A stretch of 64,000 bases of DNA, from contig OZ245855.1 in assembly GCA_965229095.1 (NCBI GenBank), forward strand, positions 1,550,001 to 1,614,000, in the 5' to 3' direction. Made by a program: the position numbers and the translations under genes. The DNA is from Taibaiella sp965229095. Its GTDB lineage: Bacteria; Bacteroidota; Bacteroidia; Chitinophagales; Chitinophagaceae. Below are positions 9,194 through 17,605 of the stretch, piece after piece; positions within the stretch are counted from its first letter, which is position 1, and each line of letters begins with the position of its first letter. Below the pieces are notes generated by a model. It was not told where the DNA came from. It was given only the letters and a program-made list of their open reading frames with translations, and did no database searches.

Positions 9194-11098
9194 ATGGATT
9201 ATTTTAAAAAGCTGCAGCACTTGCTGCAACTGGAACAGGAAGAGGACCGCAACGCTTATCTTAAACTCACAGCATCGGCATCGGCAGCAGAACGGAGGGC
9301 CAACGGTATTGCCTGGTACCCTGTTGCCATAAGAGATACAGAGCTGGGCCGGGGCGATTACCTCACTGTCGAAGTAGAGCGTACCACCCACCAGGATATA
9401 AGCCACCAGTTGCGTTCCGGTATGCCTGCCGTACTTTTTTCCAATCATGATCCTCAGGAAGACCGGGCCGAAGGAGTGATCTCTTTCCTGAACGGCAACC
9501 GCCTCAAGATAGCCTTACGTACCGATGAACTTCCCGACTGGAGCCGGAACGGCAAGCTGGGTATCGACCTGCTTTTCGACGACAACAGCTACGAAGAGAT
9601 GGGCCAGGCACTGCGCCGCGCCGAAGACCTGGCCGGCGACCCCAAAGAAGGCAGACTGGTACAGGTGCTTACTGGTCAGCAGGCCGCTACCTTTGACGAA
9701 ACGACAATAGTAGCCAACGACAAACTGAATACCTCTCAACTGGCTGCTTTAAACAAGATCGTATCGGCCAACGAGCTGGCTATCGTACATGGCCCTCCCG
9801 GTACCGGCAAAACGACGACCCTGGTGCAGGCCATCAAAACCCTGGTACAGAGGGAGCACAGGCAGATACTGGTAGTTGCCCCCAGCAATGCCGCTGTAGA
9901 CCTGTTGAGCGAGAAGCTGGCCGACGAAGGCCTGAACGTATTGCGGGCCGGCAATCCGGCAAGGATCTCGCAGCGATTGCTTTCGCTCACGCTCGACAGC
10001 AAGACCGCGGAAGACAGCCGCATGAAAGAGATCAAAAAGCTGAAGAAACAAGCCAATGCCTTTAAGGATATGGCCCATAAATACAAGCGTAATTTCGGGA
10101 AGGCCGAGCGGGAACAACGCAAAGCCCTGTTTGACGAGGCCCGCAAGATTATGAAAGAGGTCGAGCAAACCGAACAGTATATCCAGGATAACCTGATCAA
10201 AGAAGCGCAGGTAATCACGGCAACCCTGGTAGGCGCCAATCATTATTCCATCCGCAACCTGAAATTCCATACCGTAGTGATCGATGAGGCCGGGCAGGCA
10301 TTGGAACCAGCCTGCTGGATACCGATACTCAAAGCGGAAAAGGTGATTATGGCAGGAGATCATTACCAGTTACCCCCTACCATCAAATCGTACGAAGCGG
10401 GCAGGCAAGGACTCAACCATACCTTGATGGAACGTTGCGTTGCCCTGCATCCCGCATCGGTAGTGATGCTCGAAGAACAGTACCGTATGCATGCTAATAT
10501 CATGGGTTATTCGGCGCAGGTATTTTATCAAGATAAGCTGAAAGCGCACCATTCCGTAGCCGGCCATTTGCTGTATGCTGGAGATGTCCCCTTGGCCTTT
10601 GTTGATACTGCAGGCTGCGGCTATGAAGAGCAAACAGAAGGCAACAGCATTTCCAACCCGGAAGAAGCAGCTTTTGTATTGAAGCACCTCACCCAACTGG
10701 TTATAGCACTGAGGGCTTATTATACCCCGGAGACATTCCCTTCCATAGCCGTCATTGCTCCTTATCGGCAGCAGCTTCAATTGCTGCAGGAACTACTGCC
10801 CCATCACCCCGAGCTGGTTGCCTGCGGCGACCGTATTTCCGTAAATACCGTAGACAGCTTCCAGGGACAGGAAAGGGACATCGTGTACATCAGCATGACC
10901 CGGAGCAATACGGAAAATACAATCGGCTTCCTGGCCGATACCCGAAGGATCAATGTAGCCATGACCCGCGCCCGTAAAAAACTGGTAATGATAGGCGACA
11001 GCGCCACACTGGCTGCCCTGCCTTTCTATACCGACCTGATCGCTTATGCCGAAGGCATAGATGCTTACCAGAGCGCCTGGGAATTTTCGGATCTGTAG
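9194..11098 (+). CDS. UPF1/IGHMBP2-like superfamily 1 helicase
   Basis: 634 residues from MDYFKKLQHLL. All SF1B motifs are present in order: Walker A VHGPPGTGKTTT near residue 200, motif II VIDEAGQALEPACW near 363, motif III AGDHYQLPPT, EEQYRMHANI, motif V NTVDSFQGQERDIVYISMTR and motif VI INVAMTRARKKLV. A 5-prime to 3-prime helicase or translocase on RNA or DNA is expected from the family. A coiled or basic insert lies between motifs I and II (KKQANAFKDMAHKYKRNF). Divergent from the DUF763 gene. Confidence 0.92.
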   Translation: MDYFKKLQHLLQLEQEEDRNAYLKLTASASAAERRANGIAWYPVAIRDTELGRGDYLTVEVERTTHQDISHQLRSGMPAVLFSNHDPQEDRAEGVISFLNGNRLKIALRTDELPDWSRNGKLGIDLLFDDNSYEEMGQALRRAEDLAGDPKEGRLVQVLTGQQAATFDETTIVANDKLNTSQLAALNKIVSANELAIVHGPPGTGKTTTLVQAIKTLVQREHRQILVVAPSNAAVDLLSEKLADEGLNVLRAGNPARISQRLLSLTLDSKTAEDSRMKEIKKLKKQANAFKDMAHKYKRNFGKAEREQRKALFDEARKIMKEVEQTEQYIQDNLIKEAQVITATLVGANHYSIRNLKFHTVVIDEAGQALEPACWIPILKAEKVIMAGDHYQLPPTIKSYEAGRQGLNHTLMERCVALHPASVVMLEEQYRMHANIMGYSAQVFYQDKLKAHHSVAGHLLYAGDVPLAFVDTAGCGYEEQTEGNSISNPEEAAFVLKHLTQLVIALRAYYTPETFPSIAVIAPYRQQLQLLQELLPHHPELVACGDRISVNTVDSFQGQERDIVYISMTRSNTENTIGFLADTRRINVAMTRARKKLVMIGDSATLAALPFYTDLIAYAEGIDAYQSAWEFSDL

Positions 11099-11122
11099 AG
11101 ACATTGCATGATAAAGACATTG

Positions 11123-11158
11123 TACTGTAGAGCCGTAGCATGCTACGGCTCTACAGTA
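11123..11158. repeat. Perfect 36-base palindrome
   Basis: TACTGTAGAGCCGTAGCA is followed immediately by its exact reverse complement, with no loop. It sits 24 bases after the helicase stop. No T run follows. It may be a terminator-like hairpin or an extragenic palindromic repeat. Confidence 0.6.
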
Positions 11159-11302
11159 ACCCTAATTATAGCCTGCCGGTTATTACCGGGATATTAAATC
11201 AGCAGAAAACTGGAAAGATTTTTCCGTTTTTTTTTATTTTGTTCTAACTTGCCTGAAAGGTTATACCAACCCTTTATCTACATTCACCTTTAATGTAAAC
11301 CT

Positions 11303-12271
11303 ATGTCTATCTTCCAGAACCAAAACACTTATTTTGATCAGGCCCTGTGGGAAAACAACCTGACTTCGGCTGTTACCACCAGGGGCGGCGGCAACAGTTC
11401 CGACGATGCTGCCGACAACAACCAGTTCATCCTGTTGCAGCTTACCGACGACGATAAGCGCATTGCCAGCACCAGCACGATAAAGCCCATACTGCAAGGC
11501 GCAGCCGACAAACCGGATGTAAACATGCAGCTGGATTTCGAAAGCTTTAAGATCGGTGCGAATGAAGATATCGATAAAGATACCAAAGCCACTCTGCAAC
11601 TGCAGGTCGGCCAGGAGAAAAAGACAGATGCGCTGGATAAGCTGTTTTACTGCATCAATGGCGGCCTGGACCTGTATAACGAAATCAAAGGCAGGAAAAC
11701 GGATGCCAAAGATTTTAAGAAGAGTACCGATGCAGCGATGGGCAATAAACCCATTTCTATGCCCGGCGGTATGGGGCAAATTACCCTGAAAGTGGTAAAA
11801 CACGAAGAGCCCAAATGGTGGCAAAAGGTATTTTCCTTTGCCAAGACAGATACCGCCAAAGACCTTTTTTCCCTTATCGGCTTTCCCGGCATTACCGAAA
11901 CAGCACTCAATTGTGTAAGCGGCATGCTTGACAGCCTTTTTGATAAAAAGCCCGAAGTCCTTTTCCAGAGCCAGGCGATAAAAATCGGCTTTTCACAGGC
12001 GGCCAAGGATGAGCTGAGCGGTGGCCTGGCTACCAATTTTGTAAGCTGTCTCAATCCGGGCTTCTGGATCATGGCCCGCAAATCCGATTTCGATACCATC
12101 ATGAATGCCAAACCCATTTATTATGGCGGTTACGGCATCCTGGCCCCCGATGGCATGAGCGAGATCGATGCCCTGAAAGACAGCGCCAATAACCCTTTCT
12201 CCAAGATCACCTATGCCGTGATCAGGGCCAAGATGAAAGAAGTGGACCTGAAGCAAGGGATCATCCTCTAA
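11303..12271 (+). CDS. Unknown cytoplasmic protein, 322 residues
   Basis: I do not recognise this protein. It has no signal peptide and opens with a polar, Asp/Asn-rich stretch (DDAADNNQFILLQLTDDDKR). The middle holds hydrophobic helices that look amphipathic rather than membrane-spanning (KDLFSLIGFPGITETALNCV). The end has a Gly/Tyr-rich turn, PIYYGGYGILAPDGMSEIDA. A 205-base AT-rich leader precedes it and long palindromes flank it on both sides, so it is transcribed alone. There is no evidence for a function. Confidence 0.65.
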   Translation: MSIFQNQNTYFDQALWENNLTSAVTTRGGGNSSDDAADNNQFILLQLTDDDKRIASTSTIKPILQGAADKPDVNMQLDFESFKIGANEDIDKDTKATLQLQVGQEKKTDALDKLFYCINGGLDLYNEIKGRKTDAKDFKKSTDAAMGNKPISMPGGMGQITLKVVKHEEPKWWQKVFSFAKTDTAKDLFSLIGFPGITETALNCVSGMLDSLFDKKPEVLFQSQAIKIGFSQAAKDELSGGLATNFVSCLNPGFWIMARKSDFDTIMNAKPIYYGGYGILAPDGMSEIDALKDSANNPFSKITYAVIRAKMKEVDLKQGIIL

Positions 12272-12284
12272 ATATTACAACATT

Positions 12285-12321
12285 ATTATCCCGCAGCGAT
12301 AGGGTATCGCTGCGGGATAAT
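12285..12321. terminator. Perfect 17-bp hairpin between convergent genes
   Basis: ATTATCCCGCAGCGATA, a GGG loop, and the exact complement arm. It lies between the ends of the convergent genes at 11303-12271 and 12370-13566 and probably serves both as a bidirectional terminator. Confidence 0.7.
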
Positions 12322-12369
12322 AAAACAGTTCATTCTGTTATTTCACCTAGCCGTTACCACTCCAGGCGC

Positions 12370-13566
12370 CTACTCCGCAACCACTTCGGGAACCAGCTCC
12401 TCAGCAGCCATTTCTTCCGCTACCACTTTTTCTTTTCGTGGAGTAATAAACGTCAGGCCTAGTGCCAGCAAGAGCAGCGGTATAGTCATCCAGATCACTT
12501 CATGAATACCATAGCGGGCAATTACAAAACCACCCAGCAAAGTACCTATCGTAATACCCGCGTTAAAGAAAGAAGGCAACAGGCTGTTCACAAAATCCAG
12601 TGCCGGTTCCTGTATACCGTGGGTGAGGTGGAGATTGGCCACCAGGAAGCCCCCGGTATGGATAAAGCCCCAGATCGACAATATAATAACCATAGGAATA
12701 AAGTAACCGCCAAACTGGTAAGCCAGCAAGTGCATACCTACCAGCGCCAGCAACAGCAGGCGTACGGTAAGGGTTACATTTTTACTCAATGCAATACCGG
12801 TGAGCCAGTTGCCCACAACACCCGTACCGCCAAACACCAAGAGCATAATACTGATCTGCGCACCGCTCATATGCGATATCTTATTCAGGAATTCGGCTAA
12901 GTAGCCGTAAGTGGCAAACATACCGGCCAGGATGATCGTAGAGGCCATCAATTTGACCCATAAATGTGGGTTACGCAACAGCTTCACCTGGCTTGCAGCG
13001 CTTGTCTGCTGCTCTTTTACCGGCATGGAAGGCACCAATACCACTAACGCCGCAAAAGCCAGCAGATTGACGAATGCCGCAACGATAAAAGATACTCTCC
13101 AGTTAAACAGGTCGGCCATATAGGTAGTAAGAGGAACACCCAATACCGTGGCTATACTTAGTCCGCCCATAACGACTGCGATGGCTTTAGGAGCATCTTT
13201 AGGTCCCGCCTGCTTAGCCGCAGCCGTCATGGATACGGCCCAGAATACCGGGTGAAGGAATGCAGGCAGGATACGGGCGATCATCAATACCGCAAAGTTG
13301 GGCACTATAGCCGATAATAAATTAGAGAGCACAAATATGCCCAGTACCAGGCACATGATAAATTTACGGTTGAGCTTTGCCGTAAGCATATTGGTAAAAG
13401 GGCCGGCCAGCGCTACCGTCAGGGCAAAAGCACTCAACAGCCAGCCGGCCGTATCGATGGAGATATGAAATTCCTTTACCAGGTCGGGCAGGATACCGAT
13501 AACACCAAATTCGGTGGTGATAATGCCAAACGCCCCCAGCGCCATAATATAGATTGATCGTTTCAT
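12370..13566 (-). CDS. MFS drug/sugar exporter (DHA1-like)
   Basis: 398 residues with about 12 membrane helices. It opens IYIMALGAFGIITTEFGVIG, the N-terminal signature of AraJ/DHA1-type exporters, followed by TAGWLLSAFALTVALAGP. The C-terminal tail is Glu-rich and polar. It lies downstream of an ArsR-type repressor on the same strand with 79 bases between, and that gap holds a palindrome matching the one upstream of the repressor. Likely a repressor-controlled efflux pump; the substrate is unknown. Confidence 0.88.
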   Translation of the reverse strand: MKRSIYIMALGAFGIITTEFGVIGILPDLVKEFHISIDTAGWLLSAFALTVALAGPFTNMLTAKLNRKFIMCLVLGIFVLSNLLSAIVPNFAVLMIARILPAFLHPVFWAVSMTAAAKQAGPKDAPKAIAVVMGGLSIATVLGVPLTTYMADLFNWRVSFIVAAFVNLLAFAALVVLVPSMPVKEQQTSAASQVKLLRNPHLWVKLMASTIILAGMFATYGYLAEFLNKISHMSGAQISIMLLVFGGTGVVGNWLTGIALSKNVTLTVRLLLLALVGMHLLAYQFGGYFIPMVIILSIWGFIHTGGFLVANLHLTHGIQEPALDFVNSLLPSFFNAGITIGTLLGGFVIARYGIHEVIWMTIPLLLLALGLTFITPRKEKVVAEEMAAEELVPEVVAE

Positions 13567-13574
13567 TGGTTTTT

Positions 13575-13602
13575 ATATTGAAATATTTAAATGTTTCGAT
13601 GT
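13575..13602. promoter_or_regulatory. Operator-like palindrome upstream of the MFS gene
   Basis: Two 14-base arms meet at the centre (ATATTGAAATATTT and AAATGTTTCGATGT) and pair at 11 of 14 positions. The right arm contains TTTCGATGTATT, nearly identical to the arm of the palindrome at 13982-14007. It sits 8 bases upstream of the MFS start, as expected for a second ArsR operator. Confidence 0.6.
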
Positions 13603-13645
13603 ATTTATAAGGAAGCAACGTGCTACATTACCCCTTCAAAAAAGC

Positions 13646-13921
13646 TTAACCCTTTAAACTGGTCAAACAGGCAATATATTCGTTCAACACTTTTTCATTC
13701 AGGATGTATTTCAGATTCCGGCCTTCTTTTTCCGGCAACAAGAGGTCGGCATCGACCAATTGCTTTAAGTGATGCGATACAGAAGGCTGGGCAAGATCAA
13801 GCATGTCCTGCACTTCGGCACAGTACAGGCAGCCCTTCTTTTTCTTAAACTGTTGTAAGATAGCTATCCGGCTTGCGTCGCTCAAGGCCCTGGATATCTT
13901 CTCTATTTTTTTATTGTTCAT
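13646..13921 (-). CDS. ArsR-family winged-helix repressor
   Basis: 91 residues. The HTH core reads VQDMLDLAQPSVSHHLKQLVDADLL, followed by a wing, EKEGRNLKYILNE. A CLYCAEV motif just before the recognition helices could ligate a metal or sense thiol oxidation, as in ArsR/SmtB relatives. The probable target is its own promoter and the downstream MFS gene, since matching palindromes lie at 13982-14007 and 13575-13602. Confidence 0.88.
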   Translation of the reverse strand: MNNKKIEKISRALSDASRIAILQQFKKKKGCLYCAEVQDMLDLAQPSVSHHLKQLVDADLLLPEKEGRNLKYILNEKVLNEYIACLTSLKG

Positions 13922-13981
13922 TATTTCACCGGAACCCTGAGGTATCCTTCTTTTGACAGGGCAAAGGTAAAACAGAATATC

Positions 13982-14007
13982 AATACATCGAAATATATCG
14001 ATGTATT
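13982..14007. promoter_or_regulatory. Operator palindrome upstream of arsR-type gene
   Basis: AATACATCGA, six bases, then TCGATGTATT. The 13-base half sites differ at one position. It lies 60 bases upstream of the ArsR start. Its half site recurs in front of the MFS gene, pointing to a two-operator autoregulated unit. Confidence 0.65.
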
Positions 14008-14152
14008 ACAACCTGCAAAAAAATTGAAGTGCCTATCAGGATTAGGTATGAAAGCTTTGCTTTAAGAGAGCGATATGTCCGGCAGCATCCTTTGGCTAAA
14101 GGACTCCCAATCATTCAAACCCAGAGATTGTTTTGTTAAAATTCAAGAAAAA

Positions 14153-14199
14153 TTTGCGTAGTCAAATAGCTACACATATATTTGTAGTCAAATAGCTAC
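14153..14199 (+). promoter_or_regulatory. Promoter with duplicated 16-base operator (second ArsR operon)
   Basis: A -33 TTTG at 14153-14156 and a -7 TATATTTG at 14177-14184 are 20 bases apart, a good Bacteroidota promoter. Two exact copies of GTAGTCAAATAGCTAC lie at 14158-14173 and 14184-14199, one between the promoter boxes and one over the start-site region just before the ATG at 14203. Each copy has outer dyad symmetry (GTAG / CTAC). This fits autorepression by the ArsR-type product. Confidence 0.7.
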
Positions 14200-14202
14200 G
14201 CA

Positions 14203-14526
14203 ATGAATTTAAGACGCGATGTATTCCAGGCCATAGCCGACCCCACGAGAAGGGCCATACTGCTGCTGGTAGCCACGCAATCCATGACGGCAGGCGCTAT
14301 AGCCGCCAACTTTGACACGGCCAGGCCCACGGTTTCCAAGCACCTGCAAATACTTACCGAATGCGCCTTGCTGGAACAAGAACAAAACGGCAGGGAAATA
14401 TATTATCATCTAAATCCAAAAAAAATGAAAGAGATAGCCGACTTCATCGAGCCTTTCCGCGATATGTGGGACGACAGGTTCAACAAATTAGAAAGCATTA
14501 TGAAAAACTACAAATCCAAAAAATAA
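14203..14526 (+). CDS. ArsR-family transcriptional regulator (SRPBCC-linked type)
   Basis: 107 residues. The opening RRDVFQAIADPTRRAILLLV and the HTH GAIAANFDTARPTVSKHLQI followed by EQEQNGREIYYHLNP are typical of ArsR regulators paired with AHSA1/SRPBCC proteins. It overlaps no neighbour; the SRPBCC gene begins 6 bases after its stop. Two 16-base repeats in its promoter are its likely binding sites. Confidence 0.9.
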   Translation: MNLRRDVFQAIADPTRRAILLLVATQSMTAGAIAANFDTARPTVSKHLQILTECALLEQEQNGREIYYHLNPKKMKEIADFIEPFRDMWDDRFNKLESIMKNYKSKK

Positions 14527-14532
14527 CCTGGT

Positions 14533-15000
14533 ATGGAACGCAAAACAAAAATCAATGCCGAAGAAGGCCGGCAGGACCTGATGATCACCCGGGAATTCGA
14601 TCTCCCCCTGGAATTACTGTTTAAAGCATACATGGAACCCGATATTGTAGCGCAATGGATGGGTACCAAGGTGCTTAAACTAGAAAACAAACAACACGGC
14701 GGTTACCAGTTCGAAACCTCCGATGCCAAGGGCAACGTAGTCTTCAGCGCCCATGGCACCATCCACGAGTTTAGTCCTGAGCAACGGATCGTTCGCACTT
14801 TTGAAATGGACAATGCGCCTTTTGGTGTGCAATTGGAATTCCTGGATTTTGAAGCGCTCTCCGACGAAAAGAGTAAGCTCAGCATGCATGTTATTTACAG
14901 GACTGCCGGGCAAAGGGACCAACAGTTGAAGCTCCCCTTTGCCTATGGTATCAATATGGCACATGACCGGCTGCAGGAAGTTGTAAATCTACTTAAATAA
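14533..15000 (+). CDS. SRPBCC (AHSA1-like) protein
   Basis: 155 residues of the START/Bet v1-like fold: ITREFDLPLELLFKAYMEPD near the start and HGTIHEFSPEQRIVRTFEM in the middle. The family binds hydrophobic ligands or stimulates Hsp90 in eukaryotes; bacterial members of ArsR-linked operons are of unknown ligand. Second gene of the ArsR-SRPBCC-DoxX operon. Confidence 0.88.
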   Translation: MERKTKINAEEGRQDLMITREFDLPLELLFKAYMEPDIVAQWMGTKVLKLENKQHGGYQFETSDAKGNVVFSAHGTIHEFSPEQRIVRTFEMDNAPFGVQLEFLDFEALSDEKSKLSMHVIYRTAGQRDQQLKLPFAYGINMAHDRLQEVVNLLK

Positions 15001-15006
15001 TGTACT

Positions 15007-15402
15007 ATGACAAAGCGCGATAAAATCAATAAGATCATTTACTGGGCAGCTACCACCTGGCTGGCCCTGGGCATGGTATCTACCGGGATAGTACAACTGA
15101 TCAGGATGGACAAAGAAACGGAAATGATGACTCAACTGGGTTATCCGGCCTATCTGCTCACCCTGCTGGGCATCTGGAAACTATTGGGCGTTGTTGCCAT
15201 ACTGATCCCTAAACTCCCCTTGCTTAAAGAATGGGCTTATGCCGGCTTCTTTTTTGCGATGTCAGGCGCTGTTTTTTCGCATTTGGCTATTGGCGATGCC
15301 CTCTTAACACTTTTTGGCCCAACTTTGCTGTTGGCGCTGACGTTGATCTCCTGGTACTTCAGGCCTGCAGGCAGGAGACTCGCAGTAGTTAAGGTGTCCT
15401 AA
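15007..15402 (+). CDS. DoxX-family membrane protein
   Basis: 131 residues with four membrane helices; the motif YPAYLLTLLGIWKLLGVVAILIPK is the DoxX core. It starts 6 bases after the SRPBCC stop and is translated as part of that operon. DoxX proteins are small quinone-linked or stress-related membrane proteins; the exact role here is unknown. Confidence 0.85.
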   Translation: MTKRDKINKIIYWAATTWLALGMVSTGIVQLIRMDKETEMMTQLGYPAYLLTLLGIWKLLGVVAILIPKLPLLKEWAYAGFFFAMSGAVFSHLAIGDALLTLFGPTLLLALTLISWYFRPAGRRLAVVKVS

Positions 15403-15432
15403 AAAGAATCAGCAATCAATTGCAACAACCCT

Positions 15433-15900
15433 ATGATCACCCTCATAAGAACCGATTCCGGCAATCCCGATTTTCAAAAGCTCGTTGCCGACCTGGATAA
15501 AGACTTACAAATAAGAGATGGCGAAGACCATTCCTTTTTTGCCCAGTTCAATAAAATAGACCTGATCAAGTATGTGATCGTGGCTTACCGGGATGGCGAA
15601 GCTGTTGGCTGTGGCGCGATAAAACAGTACGGTGAACAGGCAATGGAGATCAAGAGGATGTATGTGCCCCCGGCATCGCGGGGACAAGGAATTGCTTCAC
15701 AAATATTAACAGCACTGGAACACTGGGCCGCAGAGCTGCAATTTTCCGCCTGCATCCTGGAAACCGGTGAAAAGCAACCGGAAGCCATTCAGCTTTACAA
15801 GAAAAACAACTACGTGGTAATTCCTAACTATGGTCAATATGCCGCTGTGCCCACCAGTATTTGTTTTGAAAAGAAACTGGTACACCACGGCCGCTCATGA
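15433..15900 (+). CDS. GNAT-family N-acetyltransferase
   Basis: 155 residues. The acetyl-CoA binding motif A is MYVPPASRGQGIASQIL (R/Q-x-x-G-x-A/G), preceded by a beta-strand with AVGCGAIKQYGEQAMEIKR and followed by CILETGEKQPEAIQLYKKNNY. The acceptor cannot be read. It lies 30 bases downstream of the DoxX gene in the same direction. Confidence 0.87.
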   Translation: MITLIRTDSGNPDFQKLVADLDKDLQIRDGEDHSFFAQFNKIDLIKYVIVAYRDGEAVGCGAIKQYGEQAMEIKRMYVPPASRGQGIASQILTALEHWAAELQFSACILETGEKQPEAIQLYKKNNYVVIPNYGQYAAVPTSICFEKKLVHHGRS

Positions 15901-15924
15901 TCACCCCTTAAAACAGCAAACGAC

Positions 15925-16503
15925 ATGAATCCTAAAGTTGATTTCTTTTTTACCAAAGCCGAAAAGTGGCGGGAAGAGTTGCTGAAGCTGAGAGCCATTG
16001 CCCTCGGCTGTCACCTGACCGAGGAACTGAAATGGGGCTGTCCCTGCTATACCTTTAAGGACGGTAATATAGTATTGATACACGCCTTTAAAGATTACTG
16101 CGCCTTTTTATTTTTTAAAGGAGCGCTGTTAAAGGATACACATGGTATCCTGATCCAACAAACAGAAAATGTGCAGTCCGCGCGCCAGGTACGTTTTACC
16201 AGTCTTGAGGAAATAACAGCGCTGGAAACTGTCCTGAAAGCCTATATTTACGAAGCTTGCGAAGTAGAAGAAGCCGGGTTGAAAGTAGCGCTTAAAAAGA
16301 CAGCTGATTTTCCCATTCCGGAAGAATTCCAGGAGCAATTAAAAAAAATGCCGGAGCTGAAGGCGGCTTTCGGTTCCCTTACACCGGGAAGGCAAAGAGC
16401 GTACCTCTTTTATTTCGCACAACCCAAGCAATCCAAAACCAGGACATCAAGAGTGGAAAAGTATATACCTCAGATCCTGGATGGAAAGGGCCTGGATGAT
16501 TAA
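15925..16503 (+). CDS. DUF1801 / YdeI-type protein
   Basis: 192 residues. The N-terminal DUF1801 domain (iron-chaperone/frataxin-like fold) includes EELKWGCPCYTFKDGNIVLI and CAFLFFKGALLKD. The C-terminal YdeI-like part carries LTPGRQRAYLFYFAQPKQSK, the usual SPSHRREYLxWIxEAKR-like motif. Function unproven in Bacteroidota. Part of a run of small co-directional genes. Confidence 0.85.
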   Translation: MNPKVDFFFTKAEKWREELLKLRAIALGCHLTEELKWGCPCYTFKDGNIVLIHAFKDYCAFLFFKGALLKDTHGILIQQTENVQSARQVRFTSLEEITALETVLKAYIYEACEVEEAGLKVALKKTADFPIPEEFQEQLKKMPELKAAFGSLTPGRQRAYLFYFAQPKQSKTRTSRVEKYIPQILDGKGLDD

Positions 16504-16543
16504 TTAACGCACGCATACTTTATCCACCTTAAGCAGGAACGAT

Positions 16544-17110
16544 ATGAAAAACAACAAAAAGAAATTATCTGCCGAACAAACCGAAGCTTTGCTCCGTGTA
16601 TTGAAGGCCCGCTTTGAGAAAAACAGGGCCCGCCATAAAGGTATAGAGTGGACTGCCGTACAAGCCAGGTTGGAAAGTCATGCCGAAAAGCTATGGTCAC
16701 TGGACGAAATGGAACTAACCGGCGGCGAACCCGATGTGGTAGGCCAGGATAAAAAAACAGGCGAATTTATTTTTTACGATTGTTCTGCCGAGAGTCCCAA
16801 AGGCCGCAGAAGTATTTGCTACGACCAGGAAGCGCTGGCTTCCAGGAAGGAGCACAAACCCGCCAATAGCGCTGTGAATATGGCGGCCGAAATGGGTATT
16901 ACGCTTTTAACGGAAGAACAATACCGGGAGCTGCAACAATCAGGCGCCTTTGATACCAAAACATCGAGCTGGGTGCAAACACCTGCCGTTATCAGGGAAC
17001 TGGGCGGCGCCCTTTTTTGCGACCGCCGTTACGATACGGTGTTCTTGTACCACAACGGCGCCGAATCTTATTACGCCGCCAGGGGCTTCCGGGGTTCGTT
17101 GAAGGTATAG
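16544..17110 (+). CDS. DUF4256 protein
   Basis: 188 residues matching DUF4256 throughout: LLRVLKARFEKNRARHKGIE, GGEPDVVGQDKKTGEFIFYD, CYDQEALASRK and FLYHNGAESYYAARGFRG. The family is widely conserved in bacteria but has no known function. No signal peptide or membrane segment. It follows the DUF1801 gene by 40 bases on the same strand. Confidence 0.88.
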   Translation: MKNNKKKLSAEQTEALLRVLKARFEKNRARHKGIEWTAVQARLESHAEKLWSLDEMELTGGEPDVVGQDKKTGEFIFYDCSAESPKGRRSICYDQEALASRKEHKPANSAVNMAAEMGITLLTEEQYRELQQSGAFDTKTSSWVQTPAVIRELGGALFCDRRYDTVFLYHNGAESYYAARGFRGSLKV

Positions 17111-17162
17111 CACAATATTGGTATTTCTGAACAGGAAAAATTATATTTACCAAAACAAAGTT

Positions 17163-17519
17163 ATGCTGACTGCTATTCATCCTAAACTGCCGATGCGGGA
17201 CAAAGCCACGACCAGGGATTTCTATATCAACAAGCTAGGTTTCCGGGAATTGGGAAGCACCGATTTTGAAGGTTATTTAATGGTAGCCAAAGAGGGTATA
17301 GAGATCCATTTTTTTGAATTTAAGACACTTGACCCCAAGGAAAATTACGGGCAGGTGTATATACGCACCGATGCTATTGCTGTTTTGTACCAGGACATGA
17401 TCGACAAAAACATAAGTATTCTTCCCAATGGACATTTGCAAGCAAAACCCTGGGGCCAAAAGGAATTTTCAGTACTTGATCCCGATTATAATTTATTGAC
17501 TTTCGGACAAAATATGTAA
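17163..17519 (+). CDS. VOC-family (bleomycin-resistance-like) protein
   Basis: 118 residues from MLTAIHPKLPMRDKATTRDF. Motifs FYINKLGFRELG and EFSVLDPDYNLLTFGQN are typical of the ble/glyoxalase fold. An in-frame ATG at 17118 would add 15 residues with no homology signal. The ligand is unknown; relatives bind bleomycin-type antibiotics or act as small metal enzymes. Confidence 0.85.
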   Translation: MLTAIHPKLPMRDKATTRDFYINKLGFRELGSTDFEGYLMVAKEGIEIHFFEFKTLDPKENYGQVYIRTDAIAVLYQDMIDKNISILPNGHLQAKPWGQKEFSVLDPDYNLLTFGQNM

Positions 17520-17605
17520 CCCCGCGCAACAGCAAAATCCTTATCCGGCCCCGGTTTCACCAGGCAGCAAATAGGCACATTAAAAATACCCCTCCCCTTG
17601 TATTA

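Noticed and set aside
11123..11158. Terminal repeat of an insertion sequence
   Set aside because: No transposase gene or target-site duplication is nearby; the palindrome has no partner copy in the window.
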